64,000 bases of DNA, taken from Treponema sp. Lineage in GTDB: Bacteria; Spirochaetota; Spirochaetia; Treponematales; Treponemataceae. Positions 1 through 7,422 of this stretch are shown piece after piece; position 1 is the first letter of the stretch, and the number at the start of each line of letters is the position of its first letter. The position numbers and the translations under genes were made by a program. The notes beneath the pieces are model-generated. The model was not told where the DNA came from. It did not search any database and was given only the letters and a program-made list of their open reading frames with translations. The stretch is taken from assembly GCA_017469785.1 (NCBI GenBank), contig JAFUFU010000045.1, forward strand, positions 62,001 through 126,000. The letters run 5' to 3'.

Positions 1-171
1 AACGGGGCAAAACTTGCCAAAGACATCATGGACAACGAGATTGTAGCCATGACCGATGCGGCAAAAAATGGAAAGCTGGTCATTTTAAGCTATCCTGCCG
101 TCTGGTACACTGCTGAGGGCGGAATTACAGCTCTGGACTACATGCTTAAAGATTTAGAAGCGCATATTTAA
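1..171 (+). CDS. C-terminal end of an iron/siderophore ABC transporter substrate-binding protein (partial)
   Basis: Only the last 56 codons are inside the window, reading in frame from base 1 to the TAA at 169-171. The tail resembles the C-terminal lobe of periplasmic binding proteins of the FecB/FatB/YclQ class (PF01497): a long helix followed by a strand with a VWY motif, a Gly-Gly turn and a final helix. Such proteins capture ferric siderophores or haem and deliver them to a membrane permease. The rest of the operon would lie upstream, outside the window. The family call rests on this short tail only; another periplasmic-binding fold of the same clan is possible. Confidence 0.55.
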   Translation, partial: NGAKLAKDIMDNEIVAMTDAAKNGKLVILSYPAVWYTAEGGITALDYMLKDLEAHI

Positions 172-177
172 AAAATT

Positions 178-210
178 GGGGAGCAAGTAAAAGACTTACT
201 CCCTTTTTTT
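178..210 (+). terminator. Rho-independent terminator after the binding-protein gene
   Basis: GGGAG and CTCCC pair, with AGT/ACT inside, followed by seven T at 204-210. It begins seven bases after the stop of the binding-protein gene and also separates it from the convergent NifU-like gene. Confidence 0.85.
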
Positions 211-217
211 ATTTAGG

Positions 218-454
218 TTACTGTTCCTGAACGACTTCTGTGACTTCCGGGCAAGCGTCTTTTAAATAACGCTCAACGCCCATTTTGAGGGTCATAAGTG
301 CCATTGGGCAAGAGCCACAAGCTCCTGTGAGCCGCAAGTGAACTCGGTTCTGCTCGTCGATTGAGACGAATTCCATATCGCCGCCGTCTGCCTGAAGCTG
401 GGGGCGGAACATATCAAGGGCTTCCAAAACGGTTGCTTCTTGTTCTTTTGTCAT
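218..454 (-). CDS. NifU C-terminal-domain iron-sulfur protein
   Basis: A 78-residue protein made only of the NifU C-terminal domain (PF01106). It has the family hallmarks: the LQADGGD stretch near residue 21 and the CGSCP motif (CxxC) near residue 46, whose two cysteines hold a labile Fe-S cluster, usually as a dimer. Such stand-alone domains act as scaffolds or carriers delivering Fe-S clusters to apo-proteins in the cytoplasm. The length is normal for single-domain members. It is convergent with the upstream binding-protein gene and has no evident operon partner. Confident for family; the specific client proteins cannot be told. Confidence 0.9.
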   Translation of the reverse strand: MTKEQEATVLEALDMFRPQLQADGGDMEFVSIDEQNRVHLRLTGACGSCPMALMTLKMGVERYLKDACPEVTEVVQEQ

Positions 455-565
455 ATTGGACTCCTAGATTTTCTTTCAGTCTGAGGCTTGCTCAGAATCT
501 CTCTATAAAGATAACCGAAATTTCTGGAAAAAGAAAGGAAAAACGCTTATCAAATTTTAAAATCA

Positions 566-594
566 TTGAAATAACGAAGGTTCAGTCTTACAAT
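566..594 (+). promoter_or_regulatory. Sigma-70-like promoter of the GGDEF gene, apparently leaderless
   Basis: TTGAAA at 566-571, a 17-base spacer and TACAAT at 589-594. The -10 box ends six bases before the ATG at 601, so transcription would be expected to start at or next to the ATG, and no Shine-Dalgarno sequence precedes it. Confidence 0.6.
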
Positions 595-600
595 TAATCT

Positions 601-1977
601 ATGGATTTTCAGTCTTTTGTAGATTCTTATGGAATGGCGGCTGCAGTTATTTCCGTTGAAAAAGCAGAAAACGGCCATTGCGGTGATATTCGGATTGTTC
701 GTGCAAATGATATGTACAAGCAGATAATGGGTCCGAATTACCGTGACAATATGGTTTATTCTGAACTGATACCGAAAGAGCCAAATTTTGAAGAGTTTTG
801 TTATCGTTGTGCTGTCAATAAGCAGCATCTCCATGCTTATGTCGATACCAAATCAATGGGTGTTTGGACTGATGGCACATATGTTCCTCTTTCTCCGGAA
901 TTTGATACCGAAAAGCTCTACTATTTTCTCTTTTTCTTTGAATTCACGAAAGCTCCAGAATCAGAGAAGATGTCCGATATTTCCATCTCAACAGCTCCCT
1001 TTGTCATTCAGACTTGTATAAATCTTCGCGGCTCCGATAATTTTTATGACAGCATGAACAAAGTCATCGCGGACATACAGGACAGGACCGATTCTTTTTG
1101 TAGTTGTATAATCATGATTGACAGGACAAATCAGAAATATGCGCCACTTTGCTCAAAATTCAGAAATGATGAGGCTTGCATGTCTGACTTTATGCCTTAT
1201 ATTACGCCAGAGGTTGCCTTTTCTTGGGAAGAAACTTTGGCCGGTCGCGATAATATTATCATAAAAGACGATTATGATATGGGCAGCCTTGAAAAAGAAA
1301 ATCCTGTCTGGGTTAAGAGTCTTCGTGACGCTGGCGTCAAGAGCCTTGTCATTGCGCCGCTTTCGCAGGGCAAAAAAATGTTCGGGGTACTTTTCATCAC
1401 GAATTTTAATGTCAAAAGATATGTCGAGATTAAAGAATTCATCGAACTTACGGCTTTTTTCCTCTCTAGTGAGATTGCAAGCAACGACCTTATGGAAAGG
1501 CTTGAGTACATGAGCAATATTGATTCTCTCACTGGAATCAGGAACCGAAATTCTATGAATGCACGGGTCGACTGGCACGTCAAGAAAGAACGGCTTGTTC
1601 GCACGCCATTTGGAATCATCTTTGCGGATTTGAACGGATTAAAAAAATGCAATGATAATGGCGGTCATGAGGCTGGAGACACGCTTCTCAAAAACGCGGC
1701 AGAGCTCCTTAAAAAACATTTTGGTGATTATGAAATCTATCGTTCGGGTGGTGATGAATTCGTAATAATTGTGCCGGACTGTGATAAAAATGAATTTGAG
1801 CAGAAAGTCCAGGCTCTGCGCGCTGAAAGCGGGGACAATTCCAATGTCAGCCTTGCAATTGGAGCGTCATGGAGCGATGACGCGGACAATCTTCGATATT
1901 GTATGCATCTTGCCGATGAAGCCATGTATGCCGATAAAAATGAATATTACAGGCTACACCCTGACAAGGCACGGTGA
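601..1977 (+). CDS. Diguanylate cyclase with PAS-like and GAF-like sensor regions
   Basis: A 458-residue cytoplasmic protein without membrane segments. Residues about 1-115 look PAS-like and about 130-300 GAF-like (weak resemblance). The C-terminal 160 residues form a GGDEF domain, with the DxLT-type entry (DSLTGIRNRNS) near 309 and an intact GGDEF active-site motif near 383-387, so synthesis of cyclic di-GMP from two GTP is expected. The usual inhibitory RxxD site upstream of GGDEF is not present (the region reads HFGD), so product feedback through that site is unlikely. The ATG at 601 is preceded by a leaderless-type promoter rather than a ribosome-binding site. The ligand is unknown. Confidence 0.88.
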   Translation: MDFQSFVDSYGMAAAVISVEKAENGHCGDIRIVRANDMYKQIMGPNYRDNMVYSELIPKEPNFEEFCYRCAVNKQHLHAYVDTKSMGVWTDGTYVPLSPEFDTEKLYYFLFFFEFTKAPESEKMSDISISTAPFVIQTCINLRGSDNFYDSMNKVIADIQDRTDSFCSCIIMIDRTNQKYAPLCSKFRNDEACMSDFMPYITPEVAFSWEETLAGRDNIIIKDDYDMGSLEKENPVWVKSLRDAGVKSLVIAPLSQGKKMFGVLFITNFNVKRYVEIKEFIELTAFFLSSEIASNDLMERLEYMSNIDSLTGIRNRNSMNARVDWHVKKERLVRTPFGIIFADLNGLKKCNDNGGHEAGDTLLKNAAELLKKHFGDYEIYRSGGDEFVIIVPDCDKNEFEQKVQALRAESGDNSNVSLAIGASWSDDADNLRYCMHLADEAMYADKNEYYRLHPDKAR

Positions 1978-1989
1978 TTTTTTAAGAAA

Positions 1990-2583
1990 CTATTTTAAAA
2001 TGCCTTTGATAATCAGATCTATGCTCATTTTGACTTCGGAGACATCGCTTTTGTTGAGGACGGCGATTTCAAAAATTGCACTTTCAATGAGGGCATAGAG
2101 CATGTTGTTTATGGTTTTGACCGGCATTTTCTGGAATTCCCCCCGTTTTTGCCCCTCGATGATAATCATGCTGAGGAGATGGCGGATACGGATGACCCGG
2201 CGGTTGACCCGTTCCTCTGCACTTGCACCTGTTTTCTGAAGATTAATCAGATAGACGAGAAGCACATTGAAGAGAGGGCGGTTCTGCTCGCAAAGGTCTA
2301 TAATCCAGTACATGATTCGGCGCAGGCACTCTTCGGCGGTAAGATTTTTGTCGCCCAATATTTCCATGAGGCGGCTTTCAAGCTCGCCCGTCATCTGCTT
2401 AATACTCCAAGTGAAAATTTCTTTTTTGTTCTTGAAGTAGATGTAGAGCGTGGTGCGGGTGATTCCGCATGCGTCGGCGATTTTTTGGAAAGTTACATCA
2501 TCGTAGCCTTCGCGGGTAAAGAGTTCCAGCGATTTTTCAAGAATCTCGTGCTTTCGCTTGTCATGTTCGACGACTATCGCCAT
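1990..2583 (-). CDS. TetR/AcrR family transcriptional regulator
   Basis: 197 residues. The first 55 form a TetR DNA-binding domain: ILEKSLELFTREGYDDVTFQ, then the IADACGITRTTLYIYFKNKKE helix-turn-helix. The remaining helical part is the variable ligand-binding and dimerisation domain. Its ATG lies inside the last codons of the upstream methyltransferase gene (10-base overlap, same strand), so the two are cotranscribed and probably translationally coupled. The ligand and targets cannot be predicted; autoregulation of this small operon is a common arrangement, but no operator is visible. Confidence 0.88.
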   Translation of the reverse strand: MAIVVEHDKRKHEILEKSLELFTREGYDDVTFQKIADACGITRTTLYIYFKNKKEIFTWSIKQMTGELESRLMEILGDKNLTAEECLRRIMYWIIDLCEQNRPLFNVLLVYLINLQKTGASAEERVNRRVIRIRHLLSMIIIEGQKRGEFQKMPVKTINNMLYALIESAIFEIAVLNKSDVSEVKMSIDLIIKGILK

Positions 2584-3836
2584 TCTTTTTTGCCTCGATT
2601 GGAAGAGAATTTACGGCTGTTCGGCTTGTACCCGCCCTTCTTTCGGTCACCGGCTTTGTCGAAGTGTTTTTCCTTTTCACTGCCGTTGTAGATGTAGAAA
2701 GTTGTGTCCAGATTTCCGGCTTTGAGGTCTTTGAGGGTGCTTGCGTAACGGGCGATACATTCCTGAAAATGTTTGTTGGCCGTGATTACGCCGATTTCCC
2801 AATTGGGGAAGTCCGTGAAGAGGGAAGCCATGCTGCGGTAAAGTTCTTTTGCCTGCTCTTCTTCGCCCAGTCGCTCACCGTAAGGAGGATTACAGATAAT
2901 GAGACCTGATTCGTAAGGAGCGTGCAAGTCCTTGAAATCAGAGACTTCAAAATCAGGTCGCTCGATTCGCGCGTCGCTTCCAATCATCTGAAGGGCGCGG
3001 CCTGCCATGACACAGGCGTGTTCGGCATTTGTTCTTGAGCGCTGGATTGCAGACGGGTCGATGTCGGTTCCTGTGATGCGGCACTCAACGTCGGTGCGGA
3101 TTTTTTCGGCCTCGGCACATTTAATTTCATGGGCGCGGTTTGCGTTAAAAATAGGAAGATTTTCCAGAGCGAAGCGGCGGCCAAATCCCGGAGCCACATT
3201 GTGGGCGTAAAGGCAGGCTTCGATTGGGAGAGTGCCTGAGCCGCAGAATGGGTCGTGAAGGGGAGTTTTTCGCCGCCAGAGCATGAGTTGCAGCATGACG
3301 GAAGCCGTTGTCTCGCGGATTGGGGCTACTCCTCCGTCTGTGCGGTAGCCTCGCTTGTGGAGGGGCAAGCCGCTTAAATCAAGACAGATTTGAGCCTCGT
3401 CTTCGGTGATGAATACGCGGACATCGCTTTCTTCGCCTGATTCTGGAAGAGAAGACATTCTCCATACATCGCCCAGTTTTTTATAAATCGCTTTTTGCAC
3501 GATTCCCTGAATGGCATGTTCTGAATTCAATTTTGATTTGTAAGTCCTGACCTTATCAACCGTAATTTTCGAGTCTTTTTTGAAAAAATCCTGCCAGGCG
3601 ATTGAATAAACGCCGTCAAAAAGCTGGTCAAAGTCCTCTGCATGGTAGCGGGCAAGCTCCAGGTAAACCCGGTCAGCCGTGCGTAGGCAAAGATTTGTGC
3701 GAAAAAGGGCGTCGTCATCGCCGATAAAGAAGACACGGCCAGGAGCGTTTCCGTTGAGTTTGTAGCCGAGAAGTTTGATTTCGTTTCCAAGAGTTCTTTC
3801 TGCGCCAACCGCGCACAATGCGACAAGATTATTCAT
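2574..3836 (-). CDS. THUMP-domain class I SAM-dependent RNA methyltransferase (RlmL/YpsC type)
   Basis: About 420 residues. The N-terminal part matches a ferredoxin-like/THUMP RNA-binding module. The C-terminal part is a Rossmann methyltransferase with a DPFCGSGT SAM-binding motif and the NPPYGERLG (motif IV) signature typical of N2-guanine 23S rRNA methyltransferases of the RlmL/RlmK family. It probably methylates a guanine in 23S rRNA. I place the start at 3836 because family proteins begin with a short sequence like MNNLVALCAVGAERTLG. An upstream in-frame ATG at 3884 would add 16 unusual residues, and neither start has a convincing ribosome-binding site. The gene overlaps the following tetR-like gene. 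Confidence 0.85.
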   Translation of the reverse strand: MNNLVALCAVGAERTLGNEIKLLGYKLNGNAPGRVFFIGDDDALFRTNLCLRTADRVYLELARYHAEDFDQLFDGVYSIAWQDFFKKDSKITVDKVRTYKSKLNSEHAIQGIVQKAIYKKLGDVWRMSSLPESGEESDVRVFITEDEAQICLDLSGLPLHKRGYRTDGGVAPIRETTASVMLQLMLWRRKTPLHDPFCGSGTLPIEACLYAHNVAPGFGRRFALENLPIFNANRAHEIKCAEAEKIRTDVECRITGTDIDPSAIQRSRTNAEHACVMAGRALQMIGSDARIERPDFEVSDFKDLHAPYESGLIICNPPYGERLGEEEQAKELYRSMASLFTDFPNWEIGVITANKHFQECIARYASTLKDLKAGNLDTTFYIYNGSEKEKHFDKAGDRKKGGYKPNSRKFSSNRGKKEWR

Positions 3837-3901
3837 GTCGTCAGTGTATATTAAAATGACATTTTTGTCAAAAGTGTCATTCAAAACAAAAGTCCATCCG
3901 G

Positions 3902-4921
3902 CTATAGGATTTTAAATTTATAGGAAAGCGTAAGGTTGAAGTATTTTGCTCCGGCACCGCCATCAGCCTCAGATGATTCTTTGTAGGTGTTTGATGAGGC
4001 TTGCTTAAAGTAGTCTTTGCCTCGAAGCACGCGCATATAGAGATATTCAGCATTCAGTGATACTGAGTGTTTGGGAGTGATGTTGTATGTCGCGCCAAGA
4101 TTCCATTTGAAAGCGCCAAAAAAACCGATAGTCAAGTCAGCGAAATCAATTGAGCGTGTCAAATGTCTGTCATAGGAGACAGCATATATGTAGGGTGTAA
4201 AGAAAAATCCTGTGTTGACTTCAAAATTTTTTGGCAAGTCAGCAGAAAAATCGCTTCCAAGCCAAAAAAAATAGGTGATTCGATTGTAGGTTGCTATCCT
4301 CATTCCGTTATAACTGACTCGATATTGATTTTCAGTATCCTGGTATTGAGCATAATAGCCGTTTTTTGTTTTGAAAGTCTTGTCTGTGCCGTATCCGTAT
4401 TTGCCATATCCGTTTTTTGCCGTGAATTTTATGTTTGAATAGTCAAAGGCAAATGCCGGTAAAATTTTGTATTTTTCTTTGACAGAAAAGTCGTAGCCCA
4501 ATTTGAATCCAAAATTGAGGTCGTAGTCAAGGTGATTGTCATGCTCGGAATATGCGGTTTTATAATCATGACCGGCGGCTTTTTCTGCCGAAACTTCGCT
4601 TGGAGATGTGTTATGCCAGTCTGAGTCTATCATGAGACCTGTATTTTTGGGGATTCCGAAAGAAAGTCTTGTATTTGCAAAAAACTGTTTCCATCCGCCG
4701 TTGAGTTTGAATCCGTAATAAAATTCTGGCTTGATTTCCCAGTTCAGTTCGCTCAATTTATCATCGGAAAAATTCGCATTTTGAGCGAAAACATACTCGT
4801 CAATCTGACCGTATTTCATGCCGAAAAGCGGCTCCACGGAAAGGGAAAAATCTTCAAGACTGACCGCGAACGACGAAAAGGCGAAAAATATGAATGTAAG
4901 CGAAAGGATGATTTTTTTCAT
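3902..4921 (-). CDS. Omptin-like outer-membrane aspartyl protease
   Basis: 339 residues with a signal peptide (MKKIILSLTFIFFAFSSFA), then alternating hydrophobic/aromatic strands ending in an aromatic-rich C-terminus (NLTLSYKFKIL), as in beta-barrels. Several stretches fit the omptin family (OmpT, Pla; PF01278): KLSELNWEIK near 55-64, MIDSDW near 97-102 (equivalent to the MVDQDW loop carrying Asp83/Asp85 of OmpT) and SYDRHL near 249-254 (equivalent to the Asp210-x-His212 pair). All four catalytic positions therefore appear kept, which predicts an active surface endoprotease. It is longer than OmpT because of extracellular insertions around 160-205. The assignment is by motif reading only. Confidence 0.7.
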   Translation of the reverse strand: MKKIILSLTFIFFAFSSFAVSLEDFSLSVEPLFGMKYGQIDEYVFAQNANFSDDKLSELNWEIKPEFYYGFKLNGGWKQFFANTRLSFGIPKNTGLMIDSDWHNTSPSEVSAEKAAGHDYKTAYSEHDNHLDYDLNFGFKLGYDFSVKEKYKILPAFAFDYSNIKFTAKNGYGKYGYGTDKTFKTKNGYYAQYQDTENQYRVSYNGMRIATYNRITYFFWLGSDFSADLPKNFEVNTGFFFTPYIYAVSYDRHLTRSIDFADLTIGFFGAFKWNLGATYNITPKHSVSLNAEYLYMRVLRGKDYFKQASSNTYKESSEADGGAGAKYFNLTLSYKFKIL

Positions 4922-4938
4922 TGATTTAATTTTTCGTT

Positions 4939-5685
4939 TTATGAGAGTGGGTCAACGCCGAAAATGTTGCTCAGCTGCTTGCGGGTGGCTTCCATGTCCT
5001 TGGGATAGGGCGCGGTGAAGGTGATTTTTTCGCCTGCCTTAGGGTGGGTCAGAGTGAGCTTGTAGGCGTGAAGGGCAAGACGGCTCAAAAGAGGGCGTTC
5101 CTGGCTTTCGTCTCCGTTCCAGCGTTTTTTGAGTTCAGAAAGAAGAACCGGGTGCTGGTTGCCTGAGTAAAGAGGGTCGCAGACGATGGAAATCCCCAGA
5201 GACTGCAAGTGGGCGCGGATTTGGTGAGTGCGGCCTGTGTGGGGGCGGGCTTCAATCCACGAGTAAGGACCGCAATTCCCCAGATTTTTGAAGTCTGTGA
5301 TGGCGACTTTACCGTATTTTTGATTGAGCACCGTGCGGTGGCGGGCGTCTCCGTCAACCAAAAGCTTTGAATCCACTTTTTTGCTTTCCCACAAGGGATG
5401 GCCTAGCACCAGGGCATGATAGATTTTCGTGACTTCCCGGTTTTCAAACTGCATGGAAAGATTTTTGTGGGCCTCGGCATTTTTGGCGTAAATTACGCAG
5501 CCTGATGTGTCCTTGTCGATTCGATGGACAGCGAAAAGTTTGCCGAATTCTTTTGAGGCCTCAAGGTCGAGGCGGGGCGCGTCCTCATCGTAGCGGTCAG
5601 CGGCAATCAAAAGCCCGCTTCGCTTGTTGAGAACAACGATATCATCATCATTATAAATTACTGTGTAGTTTGGTGTTATTTTCAT
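4939..5685 (-). CDS. RluA-family pseudouridine synthase
   Basis: 248 residues with the RluA signature HRIDKDTSG near residue 55, where the Asp is the catalytic residue, and the later GRTHQIRAHL motif near 165. It isomerises uridine to pseudouridine in rRNA or tRNA. There is no N-terminal S4 domain, as in the short RluA/RluC-like subgroup, so the RNA target cannot be given. It is on the same strand as the omptin-like gene, 17 bases upstream of it, but the functions are unrelated. Confidence 0.9.
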   Translation of the reverse strand: MKITPNYTVIYNDDDIVVLNKRSGLLIAADRYDEDAPRLDLEASKEFGKLFAVHRIDKDTSGCVIYAKNAEAHKNLSMQFENREVTKIYHALVLGHPLWESKKVDSKLLVDGDARHRTVLNQKYGKVAITDFKNLGNCGPYSWIEARPHTGRTHQIRAHLQSLGISIVCDPLYSGNQHPVLLSELKKRWNGDESQERPLLSRLALHAYKLTLTHPKAGEKITFTAPYPKDMEATRKQLSNIFGVDPLS

Positions 5686-5718
5686 TTCACATGATTATAT
5701 CATAAAATTCTGAAAAAG

Positions 5719-6732
5719 TCAGCGGTGTAAAAAATCAGGCAGAACATGAATTTCCTTGAGCCATGGCAAGAGTTTTTCGTCGTTCCAGTGACTTCCTTCC
5801 ATAATAAAACTGTTTTCCTTCATGCCGAATCCGTGCCCGCCTTTCGGATAACTGACAAAAATATGCGGAATATTTTTTGCAGCAAGGGCTTTTTCCAGAC
5901 GCACGGAATTTTCGTAAATAACAACAGGGTCATCCTCACAGGCCAAGATGAACGTGGGCGGCATGTCGTCGGGAACATTCAGCTCCATGGAGAATTCGTC
6001 TTTGAGGCTCTGAGAATAGGCGTGCCCCCAGAAATTTAGCGGACTCCAGCCCTTTGTTGCATTCGGTGCGCTCCATTGATGGCCGAGAAGGCTCTTCCGG
6101 CTCCATTTGTGGGCTATATCGTCCTGCATTGTAACCACCGGGTAAATCGGCATTACGAAGTCAGGGCGCAGGCTTTCCTTTGTCTCGATTCCGAGTTTTG
6201 TAAGCTCATTGTGACTAGAGGCAAATTCCCCGGCCATGGTGACCAAGTGGCCGCCTGCGCTGTAGCCGATTGCGCCGACTTTATTTTTATCGATGTTGAA
6301 TTCGCTTGCATGCTCACGGATATAGACTATTGCCATCTGAATGTCTTCCAGCTGGTCGGGGTAGTGGTGGCAGTTGTAGGCGACACGGTAGCGCAAAACA
6401 AAGGCCGCAAATCCCTGTGAAGAAAACCAGCGGGCAGAAGCAAAGCCTTCATGGCTCATTCCCAAATGATGATAGCTTCCCCCCGGGCAGATGATTACGG
6501 CTGGTAGGGAGCGAGAGTCAGCATTTTGGGAAGAGATATTTTCATCAGAAGCCTCGCATTTTGGCGGACAGTAGTAGAGAATCGTGTCCCGCTTTTGGGT
6601 TTCCATTTTGGGAATACCATCCCAAAGGTAGATTTTTTGCGCATAGTCTTTTGCAGAAAGCTGCGTGCAGACAGAAAGTGAGATGAATATAGAAAGAATT
6701 TTTAGCAAGCGAGGGGTTGAAGAATGATTCAT
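5719..6732 (-). CDS. Secreted alpha/beta-hydrolase, carbohydrate-esterase-like
   Basis: About 337 residues from the ATG at 6732, which gives a clean signal peptide ending in CTQLSA; an in-frame upstream start at 6792 would only add 20 residues. The fold is that of BD-FAE/acetyl-esterase-like hydrolases: VIICPGGSYHHLG oxyanion region, nucleophile elbow GYSAGGH (Ser), CEDDPVV (Asp) and GGHGFG (His). Related proteins remove acetyl or feruloyl groups from plant polysaccharides such as xylan or pectin, which would fit the hexuronate genes in this window. Substrate is inferred, and a periplasmic or surface location is expected. Confidence 0.75.
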   Translation of the reverse strand: MNHSSTPRLLKILSIFISLSVCTQLSAKDYAQKIYLWDGIPKMETQKRDTILYYCPPKCEASDENISSQNADSRSLPAVIICPGGSYHHLGMSHEGFASARWFSSQGFAAFVLRYRVAYNCHHYPDQLEDIQMAIVYIREHASEFNIDKNKVGAIGYSAGGHLVTMAGEFASSHNELTKLGIETKESLRPDFVMPIYPVVTMQDDIAHKWSRKSLLGHQWSAPNATKGWSPLNFWGHAYSQSLKDEFSMELNVPDDMPPTFILACEDDPVVIYENSVRLEKALAAKNIPHIFVSYPKGGHGFGMKENSFIMEGSHWNDEKLLPWLKEIHVLPDFLHR

Positions 6733-6848
6733 AGATAAAAGTATATCAAAATTGTGGAGAAATGTCTGAAAGGGAAATATATGCAATTTCAACAGAAGTG
6801 TGATAGAATATTTAGCGGTAGAAAAATGTAATTTTTTGGGGGTTAAAA

Positions 6849-7076
6849 ATGAGAAAAGAATTTTGTGTAAAAGACGGAATTTTGATTACTTATACGGATT
6901 CGGATGTTTGTTTTGAAGATTGCAAAACGGCAGGATCTATTCTGCTCACGAACGATGGCGAAGTTATACATTCCAATTTTGATTCAGAAAAAAATGAATA
7001 TTTCAAGAAGTACCTAAAACAAATTTACTCTTCGATAACAAGTTTCAGAAACTTAGATGCATTGGAGAGCGCATAA
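6849..7076 (+). CDS. Small protein of unknown function
   Basis: 75 residues starting at an ATG preceded by a G-rich ribosome-binding site (GGGGG, five bases upstream). I do not recognise the family. It has a short two-strand N-terminal part (VKDGILITYTDSDVCFEDCK), a repeat-like strand (SILLTNDGEVIHSNFD) and a C-terminal helix. Its TAA overlaps the ATG of a 14-codon reading frame, the arrangement of a two-gene toxin-antitoxin-like pair whose second gene is broken. It stands alone between the esterase gene and a repeat element. Confidence 0.55.
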   Translation: MRKEFCVKDGILITYTDSDVCFEDCKTAGSILLTNDGEVIHSNFDSEKNEYFKKYLKQIYSSITSFRNLDALESA

Positions 7077-7120
7077 TGCCAGAATATCTAAGAACCGCAG
7101 GTTATAAAATCTACAGATAA
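7076..7120 (+). pseudogene. Fourteen-codon frame overlapping the previous stop; possible truncated DUF4160-like gene
   Basis: Translation gives MPEYLRTAGYKIYR and then TAA. The beginning resembles the start of DUF4160 proteins (MPxxxRxxGYRIYF), which usually sit next to a small partner gene. If so, this is the first line of a gene lost by a stop or deletion. The resemblance is short and could be chance. Confidence 0.3.
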
Positions 7121-7230
7121 AGATTTAGCCCGTATTTTTTCTGCTATGCAAGGCTATTATTTTGATTTCATAGACTTTTGGAAATCATATTTTCATTCGG
7201 AAATCAAATTTCATGATTAGCAGAGGGGGG

Positions 7231-7333
7231 ATTTTGCGTTCCCCTCACTTCGTTCGGGTCGCTATGTCCGCCCTTCCGCTTCGCTCCATACCGCAAGCGG
7301 TACGCCTTCGGCGGGGCTACCAGCACTAACGCC
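7231..7333. repeat. R-family GC-rich palindromic repeat, copy 1
   Basis: On the minus strand it begins GGCGTTAGTG, contains a GTACCGC/GCGGTAT hairpin followed by GGAGCG and GGAAGGGCGG, and ends GGGAACGC. Copies 2 and 3 (35928-36055, 38548-38641) share these blocks with different hairpin sequences. The 300-base gap between 7120 and the ModF-like gene holds only this element and A/T-rich DNA. No gene is seen in it. Confidence 0.7.
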
Positions 7334-7407
7334 TGGGTGTGTGGATGATATTTTTCTCATATTTGCCCGATTTTCACCTTTCCATTTTCAATTTTCTGTT
7401 TTCCCGC

Positions 7408-7413
7408 TATAAT
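7408..7413 (+). promoter_or_regulatory. -10 box of the ModF-like gene
   Basis: A perfect TATAAT, nine bases before the ATG at 7423, with no Shine-Dalgarno sequence between. The transcript leader would be very short. No clear -35 box is seen. Confidence 0.45.
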
Positions 7414-7422
7414 TTCTGCATT

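Noticed and set aside
7339..7422. In-frame extension of the ModF-like gene upstream of 7423
   Set aside because: It overlaps the likely TATAAT promoter and its residues look hydrophobic and unlike the family's start.
7121..7422. CRISPR array or phage attachment site in the repeat-rich gap
   Set aside because: There are no regularly spaced direct repeats and no integrase; the repeats are a single R-family element.
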